Assembly: GCF_015354405.1 (NCBI RefSeq)
Contig: NZ_JADKYP010000059.1
Span: forward strand, 1 to 39,111
Source: Nocardia sp. BSTN01
GTDB lineage: Bacteria > Actinomycetota > Actinomycetes > Mycobacteriales > Mycobacteriaceae
Direction: 5' to 3'
Length of the DNA: 39,111 nucleotides
Numbering within the stretch: the stretch's first letter is position 1; each line of letters begins with the position of its first letter. Both the position numbers and the translations under genes were made by a program. The notes under the pieces are model-generated. The model was not told the origin of the DNA. It worked only from the letters and a program-made list of their open reading frames with translations, and searched no databases. Below are positions 22,626 through 30,554 of the stretch, in pieces.

Positions 22626-22978
22626 GCGGCCTCTTCCATACCGCGCTGATCTGGTTGTCGTACGGGACCATCCTGTTCGGGGCATTCCTCGCCGCCACCG
22701 CGGCGGTCGCGATCGTGCGCTTTCCCGACACCCTCTCGCGCATGCATGCGGCGACGAAACCTCAGGTCGTCGGACTGATCCTGATGCTGATCGGTTCGGC
22801 GATCCAGCTGCGCGGCCATCCCAATGTCTGGATGTTGGTGCTCGTCGGCCTGTTCACCCTCGTCACCGCACCGGCCATCGCCCACCTGGTCGGCCGGACG
22901 GCCTACCGCGAGCAACGCCACCGCGACGGACTGCTGCTGATCAACGAAATGGGCGACGAGGACCTCCCCGACGACTGA
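22622..22978 (+). CDS. mrpG: Na+/H+ antiporter subunit G
   Basis: 118 residues, three helices. The block IVRFPDTLSRMHAATKPQVVG is the MrpG signature. The start overlaps the mrpF stop (ATGA). Last gene of the operon; only 5 bases separate it from the end of the convergent PAP2 gene, so no terminator fits between them and the two transcripts must run into each other. Confidence 0.95.
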   Translation: MSGLFHTALIWLSYGTILFGAFLAATAAVAIVRFPDTLSRMHAATKPQVVGLILMLIGSAIQLRGHPNVWMLVLVGLFTLVTAPAIAHLVGRTAYREQRHRDGLLLINEMGDEDLPDD

Positions 22979-22983
22979 AATCC

Positions 22984-24330
22984 TTACGCCGCGACCGGTT
23001 CGGCCACGTCCGTGGTCGTGCGCGCGAACCAGGTGCGATAGAACGCCGACACGAATCCGGCGAACACACCGAGCGCGATGATCCCGGCGGGCAGCGGATA
23101 TTCGGCCATCCACACCGCCAGATACCGGTAGGCGAGCAGCAACCCGATCAGCAGCGTGAATCCGGCGCCCACCAGCAGTGCGCGCGCCCGGTCCCAGCCG
23201 CGCTCGGGTGCGCGCAACACCGATTCGACGGTCAGGGCCAGCACGGCCCCGGCCAGCAGGTCGGCGCCGTAGTGATAGCCGAAACCCAGGGTGGCCGACA
23301 GTGTCGCGAGCAGCCAGAACGTGCCGGGCCAGCGCACCCAGCGGGGTGCGGGCGCACCGTCGTTGTCGCGGCGGGTGTGCAGGAAAACGGCGGTCGCCCA
23401 GGCGGTGTGCATCGAGGGCATGCAGTTGCGCGGCGTGTAGCGGTCGAACGGCATCGGCTTCGGGTGGTAGTCGGTGGGCGGCACCAGATGCGGCCAATAG
23501 TTGCCGACCTGCAGGCCGTGTCCGTCCGGTCCGAAGGCGAACATCGGCCCGACGACCGGGAAGATCAGGTAGATCACCGGGCCGACCAGTCCCAGCACCA
23601 GGAAGGTGCGCACCAGATAGTGCCGGGGCCATACCCCCGTGCGCACCACCTTGCGCAACTGCCAGACCGCCACCACCATCGCGGCCACCGGCAATTCGAT
23701 GTAGACCCAATGCAGTACGCCGTAGACCACGGGTCCGAGGGCGTCGATCACCCGGCCCATCACCCAGGCGGGTTCACCGAAGGCGTGATCGGCCAGCACC
23801 AGATAGCGGTCGCGGACGTCCGGGCCGGCCACCACCGTGAAATGCAGCCACACGTCACCGATCTTGGTGGCGATGATCAGTAGCGATCCGAGTGCCGCCG
23901 CCCGCAGGGCATTGCGTTTGCGGTTACCCTCCCAGCCGAGCCAGGCGATCAGCACCACCGCGGTGAGGGCGATGACCGCGCCGTTGCCGACGGTCAGCGG
24001 ACCGCCGAGCAGCACGCGGATCGTCGCGCAGACGGCATCGACGATCACCGCCACACCCACGGCGAGAAACCGCCACCGCCAGGACAATCCGACCAGCGCC
24101 AGGGCCAGGCCCGCCCACGGCACGGAGACCGATTTGGGCGTCCCGGCGAAATCCTCCCAGAGGCTGTGCAGCGGGCCCTCGAAGTTGTTGCGCGTGGCCA
24201 GGATCTGCAACCCGATCAGCAGCGCCGGTACCGCGATGACCAGCACTCGGACCCCGATGTGCGGCGACCACTTCCGGAACCGTCCACGGCGAGCGTCACC
24301 GAAGTCGGAACGCGGATCATCGAGCAGCAC
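22984..24330 (-). CDS. PAP2-superfamily membrane protein (inositolphosphotransferase/phosphatase type)
   Basis: 448 residues with about ten membrane helices. The PAP2 catalytic motifs are present: CMPSMHTAWA (His near 308) and GYHYGADLLAG (His near 350), with a preceding basic PKPMPFDRYTPRN loop. This spacing and the long N-terminal membrane part resemble the PAP2_3 branch (Aur1/Ipt1-like), whose members transfer or remove phosphate headgroups of lipids. In actinomycetes such proteins could act on polyprenyl-phosphate or phosphatidylinositol-type lipids; the substrate is not readable here. The GTG start fits a leaderless transcript (TACGAT 6 bases upstream). Convergent with mrp. Confidence 0.8.
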   Translation of the reverse strand: MLLDDPRSDFGDARRGRFRKWSPHIGVRVLVIAVPALLIGLQILATRNNFEGPLHSLWEDFAGTPKSVSVPWAGLALALVGLSWRWRFLAVGVAVIVDAVCATIRVLLGGPLTVGNGAVIALTAVVLIAWLGWEGNRKRNALRAAALGSLLIIATKIGDVWLHFTVVAGPDVRDRYLVLADHAFGEPAWVMGRVIDALGPVVYGVLHWVYIELPVAAMVVAVWQLRKVVRTGVWPRHYLVRTFLVLGLVGPVIYLIFPVVGPMFAFGPDGHGLQVGNYWPHLVPPTDYHPKPMPFDRYTPRNCMPSMHTAWATAVFLHTRRDNDGAPAPRWVRWPGTFWLLATLSATLGFGYHYGADLLAGAVLALTVESVLRAPERGWDRARALLVGAGFTLLIGLLLAYRYLAVWMAEYPLPAGIIALGVFAGFVSAFYRTWFARTTTDVAEPVAA

Positions 24331-24336
24331 CCGATC

Positions 24337-24342
24337 ATCGTA
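24337..24342 (-). promoter_or_regulatory. -10 hexamer TACGAT, likely leaderless start of the PAP2 gene
   Basis: The same hexamer and the same 6-base distance to the start codon as at 687-692. No Shine-Dalgarno. Confidence 0.5.
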
Positions 24343-24477
24343 AACAGGTGATGAACGCCGCCCCTCGCACAGCGGAAACGTCGGCGACGGATGTGATCTG
24401 CGCCATTGTCATGGGGCGCTCGCCACGACAACTTTTCCGTAAGCGATTGCCAGGGCCGCGCTGCCACAGTTCGAACC

Positions 24478-24783
24478 ATGTTCACTTGGTATGTCGCCCT
24501 GCTCGCGATCAGCGGGATCGTCATGATCGCCATGGCGTCGGTGCAGCAGGGTCAGAGCAGCGCGTCACGATCCTTCAACGGCATCTTCGGCGGCCTCTTC
24601 CTGGGCTACGCCTTCTATCTCGCCTTCCTCTTCGACGGCGGCTCGTACCTGATCTTCTTTCACGCGTTCATCGTTCCGGTGACGATGGTGGTGAACTTCT
24701 TCCGCAACCGGACGCCCCGCCCGAAACTCACCGAAACCCAGAAGGCCTGGCGGGAATTCCAGCGCGCCGGCCACCAGCGATAA
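24478..24783 (+). CDS. Small membrane protein of unknown function
   Basis: 101 residues. Three hydrophobic segments: WYVALLAISGIVMIAMASV, then FGGLFLGYAFYLAFLFDGG, and LIFFHAFIVPVTMVVNFF. A basic cytoplasmic C-terminus KLTETQKAWREFQRAGHQR follows. Such small three-helix proteins are common in Nocardia and Rhodococcus; I know no function. The ATG at 24478 is chosen because the first helix begins at once and longer versions add unlike sequence. A weak -10 (CACAGT) 7 bases upstream would again suggest a leaderless message. Confidence 0.75.
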   Translation: MFTWYVALLAISGIVMIAMASVQQGQSSASRSFNGIFGGLFLGYAFYLAFLFDGGSYLIFFHAFIVPVTMVVNFFRNRTPRPKLTETQKAWREFQRAGHQR

Positions 24784-24877
24784 CCGAAAGCCGTTGACGC
24801 GCGGAGAATCCGGTGAGCTCCGTCCCATCCCGAGCAGGCGTGCGACGCGAACCGTGCGTTCGGACCAGACTGCACGA

Positions 24878-25219
24878 ATGGGTGAATATATCGACGCGGG
24901 CGGGTTGCGGACCTACTACGAGGTGCACGGCGACGGTGCGCCGGTGGTGTTGTTGCACGGCGGGCTGGGGACGGCCGAGTCGTGGGGACAGCAGGTGGGC
25001 GAGCTGGCCCGGCACTATCGGGTGTACGTCCCGGAGCGACGCGGACACGGCAGGACCGCCGATGTGCCCGGGCCGATCACCTATGCGGCGATGGCCGAGG
25101 ATACGGCCGCCTGGCTGGACGCCATGGCGTCGCGTGCGATTCAGCGCCGCGCCGACACCAGGTCCGGAGCGAACGAATTCAGGCCCATCCCTCGGTATTT
25201 CGTGACCAGCTTGCGGTAA
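24878..25219 (+). pseudogene. Alpha/beta hydrolase, truncated after about 83 residues
   Basis: The first 83 codons are a good alpha/beta hydrolase start: YYEVHGDGAPVVLLHGGLG with the oxyanion-hole HGG, then VYVPERRGHGRTAD and MAEDTAAWLDAM. In intact relatives (about 270 residues) the nucleophile elbow GxSxG follows within about 20 residues. Here the similarity stops near 25127, and the frame runs on as ASRAIQRRADT..., which is merely the opposite strand of the oxygenase gene whose stop codon is at 25141-25143. Nucleophile, acid and catalytic His are all missing, so no enzyme can be made. A deletion or insertion junction lies at about 25125-25140. Confidence 0.8.
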
Positions 25220-26094
25220 CGACGGCGATTGCGAGCCAAGGCGGTATCGGTCACCGCAGCGGGCAACGCGCGGTAGGCCACACGCAATGTTGTGGCAAGA
25301 GCCCGGAATTCGAGCTCCTTCCGTCGCGTCCACGGATACGGCATGAGCTCGCGCACCTGCGGATGCATGATGCCGCATCCGAGCACGATGATCACGTGCC
25401 GGATGAACGGGGCAGCCACCCGCCACAGCGGTTCGGCGATCGGCGGCAGGAAATCCGGCCGCGGCGCCGCGTCGATCGCGCCCGTGGCCGCGGCCAGCGT
25501 GGGGGTGCGGCGCAGCTGCTCGGCGACCACGCGGTCGTAGTGCTCGACCATCTCTCGGTAGTCGGCGATCGGCGTGGACCGGCCGGGCAAATGCAGCGGC
25601 TCGGTGCTCGCCCGGAAGGCGTCCCAGATCGCCTGATCGTCGGCGGCCGTGGGCTCGTCGCCGGTGACCGTCCGGTAGGCGTGGTACTGAACGAAGAAGG
25701 CGGAGTACAGGATCCAGTTCCACGACTCCGGCGCCAGCGCCGAATACCGCACGCCGTCGGAGCCGACTCCCTTCACATCGCGGTGCAGGCGCAGCAACCG
25801 CTCGGCCTCGGCGAGTCGGTCGGCCTCCTCCGCCTGGTACAGGATCTGATCGGCCGCCGCGGTGCGCCGCGCCCGCCCCCACGGTTCGTCGCGGACCCGG
25901 CCGGTGACCTCCAGCGCGGCCGAGACGGCGGGCAGCATGGTCTGGTCGTACAGCGCGACACCGAACAGCCCGAGGAAGACCGACCCGGCCACCCGCTCGA
26001 ACCGTTCCACGGCGGCGCTGTGCGTGGCAGCGCAGGTGCGCCCGGACGCCGCGGCCTCCCGCGTCGGCGTCTCGTGAGACACGGGGCAGGTCAT
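25141..26094 (-). CDS. DUF2236 / MpaB-family oxygenase-like protein
   Basis: 317 residues. It has the DUF2236 layout shared with latex-clearing protein Lcp and fungal MpaB: an early helix FERVAGSVFLGLFGVALYDQT, the motif LLRLHRDVKGVGSDGVRYSALAPESWNWILYSAFF, YREMVEHYD, and a late helix LWRVAAPFIRHVIIVLG. The family uses haem-type or related oxygen chemistry on hydrophobic substrates; the haem-ligand histidines are plausibly in the RLHRDVKG helix but I cannot prove it. The ATG at 26094 has GGGAG 7 bases upstream; a GTG just before is alternative. It is divergent from a TetR gene with twin operators, so substrate-induced expression is likely. Its 3' end abuts the broken hydrolase. Confidence 0.8.
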   Translation of the reverse strand: MTCPVSHETPTREAAASGRTCAATHSAAVERFERVAGSVFLGLFGVALYDQTMLPAVSAALEVTGRVRDEPWGRARRTAAADQILYQAEEADRLAEAERLLRLHRDVKGVGSDGVRYSALAPESWNWILYSAFFVQYHAYRTVTGDEPTAADDQAIWDAFRASTEPLHLPGRSTPIADYREMVEHYDRVVAEQLRRTPTLAAATGAIDAAPRPDFLPPIAEPLWRVAAPFIRHVIIVLGCGIMHPQVRELMPYPWTRRKELEFRALATTLRVAYRALPAAVTDTALARNRRRYRKLVTKYRGMGLNSFAPDLVSARR

Positions 26095-26121
26095 CACAGA
26101 ACTCCCTTGTTCCGACTAGTG

Positions 26122-26139
26122 TGGTGCCACGCGGCACCA
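26122..26139. promoter_or_regulatory. TetR-type operator 1, TGGTG-N8-CACCA
   Basis: The core lies within a larger perfect palindrome at 26120-26141 with 9-base arms (TGTGGTGCC-N4-GGCACCACA). It is in the 95-base divergent gap between the DUF2236 and TetR genes, near the oxygenase side. Confidence 0.7.
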
Positions 26140-26149
26140 CAAATCATTC

Positions 26150-26167
26150 TGGTGTCAGAGTGCACCA
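26150..26167. promoter_or_regulatory. TetR-type operator 2, TGGTG-N8-CACCA
   Basis: Second copy with the same arms and the same 8-base spacer, centre 28 bases from the first, on the TetR side. Same-face spacing close to three helical turns suggests two TetR dimers bind together and control both genes. Confidence 0.65.
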
Positions 26168-26189
26168 AAAGAGAGCGGTGGTCAAGATC

Positions 26190-26849
26190 ATGAACGCGGA
26201 TGCGGAGTCCCGAGGTCGCGCGGTGCGCGCATACGGCGGGATCAGCGCCGCCGAACGCCGGGAACGGCGCCGCACCGCCCTGCTCGACGCGGCATTGGAC
26301 CTGCTCGCCGAGGGCGGCGCGAGTGCGGTGACCAAGCGCGCGGTCTGCGCCCGGGCCCGCCTGAACGACCGCTATTTCTACGAACACTTCGCCGATCGCG
26401 ACGTCCTGGTACAGGCCCTGGCCGGGCAGCTCACCGCGGACGGTATCGCGACCGTGATCTCGGCCACTCTCGCCGCGGGGCCGGATCTGCACGAACAGGT
26501 CCGCGCCGCCGCCGATGCCGCGCTCGGATTCCTCGTCGCGGACCCGCGGCGGCAGGCACTCGTCCTGGCATCCCACTCCGATGCCGCATTGCAGAGCGGC
26601 CGGCTCAGCACGCAGCGCGAGATCGCCGCCGCCATGGCCGCCGTGGTGCGGGAACTACGCCCACCCGATCCGGCCACCGCCCCGCTCGACCTGGATATGA
26701 CCGCCTACGCCGTCGTCAGCGGCACGCTGGAACTGGTGGCCGCCTGGATACGGGGCGAATTCCGCTGCACCCGAACTCATCTCACGGAGTTGATCGCGGC
26801 CCTACTGCTGGCCGGCACCGCCATCACCCCCGCCGCGCCGCCCCGCTGA
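26190..26849 (+). CDS. TetR-family transcriptional regulator
   Basis: 219 residues. The N-terminal DNA-binding domain is typical: RRTALLDAALDLLAEGGASAVTKRAVCARARLNDRYFYEHFADRD, with the recognition helix ending YFYEHF. The ligand domain follows and has no recognisable ligand. The ATG at 26190 is preferred; in-frame upstream codons would start inside the operators. Likely represses itself and the divergent DUF2236 oxygenase. It converges on the carboxylate-amine ligase gene with 21 bases between the stops and no hairpin. Confidence 0.88.
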   Translation: MNADAESRGRAVRAYGGISAAERRERRRTALLDAALDLLAEGGASAVTKRAVCARARLNDRYFYEHFADRDVLVQALAGQLTADGIATVISATLAAGPDLHEQVRAAADAALGFLVADPRRQALVLASHSDAALQSGRLSTQREIAAAMAAVVRELRPPDPATAPLDLDMTAYAVVSGTLELVAAWIRGEFRCTRTHLTELIAALLLAGTAITPAAPPR

Positions 26850-26870
26850 GCCGGCTACAGCCCGCCCGAC

Positions 26871-28016
26871 TCAGCTGTTCAGTTCCTTGACCAGGGCGTC
26901 CACCACGGCGACCAGATCGCCCTGCGCGGCCGCGGCCACTCGCCGCTGCCGTTGATACGACGCCCCGCGTTCGACGATATCGGGCACCCGCGCGAGTTCG
27001 TTCTCACACTGCAGCAATTTCGCGGTGGGCTGCAAACGGTCCAGCAGATCCATCAGGTCGTCGGTGACCAGCCGCTCGTTGCTGTCGGAGTCGGTGATGA
27101 TGATCGCGTCCAGGCCGTAACGCGCTGCGCGCCACTTGTTCTCCTGCACATGCCACGGCGGCAGCGTGGGCATGGTCTCCCCCGCCTCCACCCGGCGATC
27201 CAGATCCACGATCAGGCAGTGGATCAGCGCGACGAGTGCGGACAGTTCGAAGCGACTGGGGATTCCGTCGCACACACGGACCTCGATGGTTCCCCACTTC
27301 GGCGCGGGGCGGATATCCCAGTGCATACCGCCGAGCTGTTCGAACACACCGGTTTTCATCTGGTCGTGCACGAACGACTCGAACTGCGACCAGTTCTCGA
27401 ACTGGAACGGCAATCCGGCGGTCGGCAGCTGCTGGAACATCAGGGCGCGATTGCTCGCGTACCCGGTGTCGATGCCGGCCCACATCGGTGAGGACGCCGA
27501 CAGCGCCAGCAGATGCGGATAGGACAGCAGCAGCGTGTTGAGAATCGGAAAGACCTTCTCCGGGTGCGAGACTCCCACGTGCACGTGCACACCCCAGATC
27601 AGCATCTGACGCCCCCACCACTGGGTGCGGCTGATCAGTTCGTCGTAGTGCTCGGAGCGGGTCAGCTGTTGGGTCGACCACTGGGCGAACGGATGCGTGC
27701 CCGCGCAGAACAGATCCACACCGACCCGGTCGGCGGCCGCGCGCACGGTGTCCATCGTGGTGTGCATCTCGTCGACCACCTCGCCGACGGTGTCGTGGAC
27801 ACCGCTGACGAGTTCGACCGTGTTCTTCAGCAGCTCCTTGGTGACGTGCGGCGGACCGTTGGGCGCCCGCAGATCACCGACCTGGTCGAAGACCGCGGCG
27901 GCCGTATTGGAGAGATTGCGCGTCTGTTTGTCGACGAGCGCGATCTCCCATTCGACGCCCAGCGTCGGGCGGGGCGAGCTGTTCCAGGGAACCGTTCGAG
28001 AGCCAGCCCCACCCAT
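26871..28016 (-). CDS. Carboxylate-amine ligase (YbdK/GCS2 family)
   Basis: 381 residues, the length of Rv0433-type proteins. Seen: RPTLGVEWEIALVD (the Mg-ATP glutamate motif of the glutamate-cysteine ligase 2 family), HVHVGV, and the WDIRPAPKWGTIEVRVCDGIPS block. These proteins show weak glutamate-cysteine ligase activity in vitro; the physiological substrate is unknown, and mycothiol rather than glutathione is the expected thiol in this host. The ATG at 28016 lies 13 bases past the sodC stop, so it is the second gene of a sodC operon, as recalled in M. tuberculosis. A longer start overlapping sodC is possible. Confidence 0.88.
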   Translation of the reverse strand: MGGAGSRTVPWNSSPRPTLGVEWEIALVDKQTRNLSNTAAAVFDQVGDLRAPNGPPHVTKELLKNTVELVSGVHDTVGEVVDEMHTTMDTVRAAADRVGVDLFCAGTHPFAQWSTQQLTRSEHYDELISRTQWWGRQMLIWGVHVHVGVSHPEKVFPILNTLLLSYPHLLALSASSPMWAGIDTGYASNRALMFQQLPTAGLPFQFENWSQFESFVHDQMKTGVFEQLGGMHWDIRPAPKWGTIEVRVCDGIPSRFELSALVALIHCLIVDLDRRVEAGETMPTLPPWHVQENKWRAARYGLDAIIITDSDSNERLVTDDLMDLLDRLQPTAKLLQCENELARVPDIVERGASYQRQRRVAAAAQGDLVAVVDALVKELNS

Positions 28017-28029
28017 GACGAATCCGCTC

Positions 28030-28719
28030 TTACCCGATGACGCCGCAGGCGACCCGGCCGCCCGCGTCGCCGGTTGCCAGAGTTTCGGCATCGGGCCCGG
28101 GCGCGCCACCGTTGGCCTGCAGGTAGCGGTTCGGGATGTTGCCGAAGTTGTCGGCGCCGGCGTGGATCATCAGCGCCTTGCCCTTGATCTGGTCCAGCGT
28201 CACGGAGTCGGTGGTGGTCACCAGCTTCGCGGTGCCGTCCTTGCCGACCTCGAGCGAGGTCAGATCGCCGCTGGACGGATGGGCGTTCGACTCGCCCACC
28301 TGCAGATGACCACCGGCCGAGAGGAAGTTGCCCGGCGCGCCGCCGGACGGGGCGGTGGAGTTCGGCTCGCACTTGCCGTTCTGGTGGATGTGCAGGCCGT
28401 GGAAGCCCGGCTGCAGGCCGTGCGCGTCGACGGTGATCTGCAACTTGTCGCCCGATTTGGCGATGGTGGCGGTGCCGACCTGCGCGCCCGAGGGATCCTT
28501 CAACTGCACCGACACCGAATCGCCGGAGGGCGGGTTCTGCTCGGCGCCGGTGCCGGAGTTCTCCGCCGGACCGGCGGTACCGGTCCACACCGCGGGGGTG
28601 GTCCCCTTGACGTCGCTCGACTCCTGGCTGTTGCTGCATGCGACCAGGCCGAAAGCCGCGATCGCCAGCATCGGGGTCACAGTCCGCCAGGACGGGCGAC
28701 GGGTTGCGGAGGGGGCCAT
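28030..28719 (-). CDS. sodC: Cu superoxide dismutase lipoprotein SodC
   Basis: 229 residues. An N-terminal signal ends in FGLVAC (lipobox), so it is anchored outside the membrane, where it removes superoxide. Copper-site motifs are intact: GFHGLHIHQNGKC, GGHLQVG, MIHAGADN and GDAGGRVACGVI. The zinc subloop is short: where periplasmic enzymes of Gram-negatives have GHLGDLP, this one has HPSSGDL, with the His absent. The M. tuberculosis SodC has the same feature and is known to work with copper only. The start has AAAGGAG 8 bases upstream. It leads the carboxylate-amine ligase gene. Confidence 0.95.
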   Translation of the reverse strand: MAPSATRRPSWRTVTPMLAIAAFGLVACSNSQESSDVKGTTPAVWTGTAGPAENSGTGAEQNPPSGDSVSVQLKDPSGAQVGTATIAKSGDKLQITVDAHGLQPGFHGLHIHQNGKCEPNSTAPSGGAPGNFLSAGGHLQVGESNAHPSSGDLTSLEVGKDGTAKLVTTTDSVTLDQIKGKALMIHAGADNFGNIPNRYLQANGGAPGPDAETLATGDAGGRVACGVIG

Positions 28720-28730
28720 CGGAGAACTCC

Positions 28731-28755
28731 TTTACGAGTACCGAGTTTACGAGTA
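28731..28755 (-). repeat. Two TACTCGTAAA direct repeats in the sodC leader
   Basis: TACTCGTAAA at 28746-28755 and 28731-28740 (minus strand), 15 bases apart. The second runs straight into the AAAGGAG ribosome site of sodC. It could be a binding site for a regulator or a translation-control element. The 116-base gap to the next gene holds nothing else clear. Confidence 0.5.
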
Positions 28756-28835
28756 GTGCTGGTTGAACAGATTCCTTACCGGACAAGATGATGCCAGAGC
28801 CGTTGTGCACCGCACTGGTGGGGCTCGGTTGGGTT

Positions 28836-29405
28836 CTAGTTACCGGTGACGATGACGATGACGCCCGGCGGCGAGTCCGCGATTCCGGCGAAACGCGGCT
28901 CGGCCGATACGCCCAGCTCATTCGCGATCGCCTGGGCCGTCTCCCGTTCGTGCGGGGAATTTCCGTAATAGACAGTTGTTTTCGCGATCACACCGCCGGG
29001 GTAGTTGCCGGTCTCGGTGACGTCGAAGCCGGCCGCGGTGAGCTGGCTCCCGGTCTTGGAGGCCAGGCCGGCGACGGTGCTGTTGTTCAGCACTCGGACC
29101 GGGACGGTCTTGTCCACACCGGCCGCGGTGCTGGTCGGCGCCGCGGTGGTCGTCGTGAGCGTGGTCGCCGGTGCCGCGGTGGTCGTGGCCGCCGTCGTCG
29201 AGGGCGTCGTGGCGGCGGCGCGGGTGGTGGTGACCGGGGCGGCCGTCGTCTCGGTATCCGACGAGGTCTCCGCGGCAGCGGAATCGGAGGTCGAATTCGA
29301 CAGCGCCATCGCGCCGAGGCCCGCGAAGACGATGGCCAGCGCGATCAGCACCATCGCGAATGCTCGCAGCGGCGGTCCACCGGAGGGCGGATTCGGGTTG
29401 CTCAC
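28836..29405 (-). CDS. LytR C-terminal domain protein, membrane-anchored (Rv0431-like)
   Basis: 189 residues. One N-terminal membrane helix (FAMVLIALAIVFAGLGAMAL) follows a short Pro-rich cytoplasmic segment. An extended Thr/Ala-rich linker of about 60 residues crosses the periplasm-like space. The C-terminal LytR_C domain begins VPVRVLNNSTVAGLASKTGSQL and ends GVIVIVTG. LytR_C domains accompany LytR-CpsA-Psr cell-wall ligases; on its own the role is unclear, though the M. tuberculosis homologue Rv0431 has been linked to vesicle release. The GTG start fits a leaderless message (TAGGGT 7 bases upstream). Confidence 0.85.
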   Translation of the reverse strand: MSNPNPPSGGPPLRAFAMVLIALAIVFAGLGAMALSNSTSDSAAAETSSDTETTAAPVTTTRAAATTPSTTAATTTAAPATTLTTTTAAPTSTAAGVDKTVPVRVLNNSTVAGLASKTGSQLTAAGFDVTETGNYPGGVIAKTTVYYGNSPHERETAQAIANELGVSAEPRFAGIADSPPGVIVIVTGN

Positions 29406-29412
29406 GGTGTCG

Positions 29413-29418
29413 ACCCTA
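29413..29418 (-). promoter_or_regulatory. -10 hexamer TAGGGT, likely leaderless start of the LytR_C gene
   Basis: TAGGGT ends 7 bases before the GTG start; no Shine-Dalgarno. It is just beyond the 3' end side of the DUF3263 gene. Confidence 0.5.
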
Positions 29419-29459
29419 GTCGCAGGGATGAGCGAGCGCGCGCATCGGACATCCGCCGG

Positions 29460-29837
29460 TCAGACCTGGAAGCCCAGCCGCCGCGCCGCCCGCGATTTCT
29501 GCCGGCTGGCCCGCAACCGGCGCAGCCGTTTCACCAGCATCGGATCGGCGGCCAGCGCCTCGGGCTTGTCGACGACGGCGTTCAGGACCTGGTAGTAGCG
29601 GGTGGCCGACATCGCGAACAGGTCCCGGATGGCTTCTTCCTTGGCGCCCGCGTACTTCCACCACTTGCGCTCGAAATCGAGGATCTCCAGTTCGCGGCGG
29701 GTGAGACCGTCGACCACGCCACCCTCGGGGGCCGCCTCGACCACCGCGCCGGAGGCGCCTCCGACCGCTGCCACGATCTCTTCGCTCGCGGAGCTGTCCT
29801 CGCTTGCGGATAGATTCCGGGCCGCTGCGCTGTCCAT
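29460..29837 (-). CDS. DUF3263 protein (Rv0430-like)
   Basis: 125 residues. The first 45 are Ala/Ser/Glu-rich and look disordered. The conserved DUF3263 core follows: [46 protein letters not shown], a helix-turn-helix-like segment, ending in a basic tail [19 protein letters not shown] small DNA- or RNA-binding protein is a fair guess, not shown. The ATG at 29837 has GGGAG 6 bases upstream. Divergent from def. Confidence 0.85.
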   Translation of the reverse strand: MDSAAARNLSASEDSSASEEIVAAVGGASGAVVEAAPEGGVVDGLTRRELEILDFERKWWKYAGAKEEAIRDLFAMSATRYYQVLNAVVDKPEALAADPMLVKRLRRLRASRQKSRAARRLGFQV

Positions 29838-29949
29838 ATCGCTCCCTCGCCGAATCAACAACGGACGACAGTCGTCGTCATTCAACCACGCGGCACACCC
29901 GTTCACCGAGGCGTCGTACGGCGTGTCGGGCCGTACACGCGGCGCCGCG

Positions 29950-29955
29950 TAAAGT
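29950..29955 (+). promoter_or_regulatory. -10 hexamer TAAAGT, likely leaderless start of def
   Basis: TAAAGT ends 8 bases before the def ATG and no ribosome site is present. It lies in the 126-base divergent gap between the DUF3263 gene and def. Confidence 0.5.
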
Positions 29956-29963
29956 GTGCCACC

Positions 29964-30554
29964 ATGGCGATTCTCCCGATCCGCATCGTCGGCGATCCGG
30001 TGCTGCACAACCCGACACAGCAGGTGTCGCAGTCGCCGGCCGAACTCGCCGGCCTGATCGCGGACATGTACGAAACCCTCGACGCCGCCAACGGAGTCGG
30101 GCTCGCCGCCAATCAGGTCGGTGAATCGCTGCGGTTGTTCGTCTACGACTGCCCCGATGTGCAGCCCGACGGTTCGGTGCGGCGGCGGCGCGGCGCGGTG
30201 ATCAATCCGGTGCTGGAGACCTCCGAGATCCCCGAAACCATGCCCGATCCCGACGACGACGAGGAGGGCTGCCTCTCCGTTCCGGGTGAGCAGTTCCCCA
30301 CCGGCCGCGCGGAGTGGGCGCGGGTCACCGGCACCGACGAACACGGCGAGCCGGTCACCATCGAGGGCAAGGGCTTTTTCGCCCGCATGCTCCAGCACGA
30401 GGTCGGCCACCTCGACGGGTTCCTCTATGTGGACGTGCTGATCGGCCGCAACGCCCGCGCCGCGAAGAAGGCGATCAAGCGCAACGGCTGGGGCACACCG
30501 GGTTCGAGCTGGGTGCCGGGCGAGGTGCCGGATCCGTTCGGACATGACGACTGA
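29964..30554 (+). CDS. def: Peptide deformylase
   Basis: 196 residues, usual length for actinobacteria. The three metal-site motifs are intact: [10 protein letters not shown] (from residue 44), EEGCLSVP with the Cys ligand at 103, and QHEVGHLDG with His145, Glu146 and His149. It removes the formyl group from new proteins in the cytosol, using Fe2+. An insert with [13 protein letters not shown] before motif 2 is acidic, as in mycobacteria. The stop lies 11 bases inside the next gene, so the GNAT gene is coupled. Confidence 0.97.
   Translation: MAILPIRIVGDPVLHNPTQQVSQSPAELAGLIADMYETLDAANGVGLAANQVGESLRLFVYDCPDVQPDGSVRRRRGAVINPVLETSEIPETMPDPDDDEEGCLSVPGEQFPTGRAEWARVTGTDEHGEPVTIEGKGFFARMLQHEVGHLDGFLYVDVLIGRNARAAKKAIKRNGWGTPGSSWVPGEVPDPFGHDD

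Noticed and set aside
24878-25219. A functional 113-residue hydrolase
   Set aside because: No nucleophile, acid or catalytic histidine, and the C-terminal part is antisense of the oxygenase gene.
25141-26849. Oxygenase-TetR pair as a transposon
   Set aside because: No transposase, terminal inverted repeats or target duplication seen.
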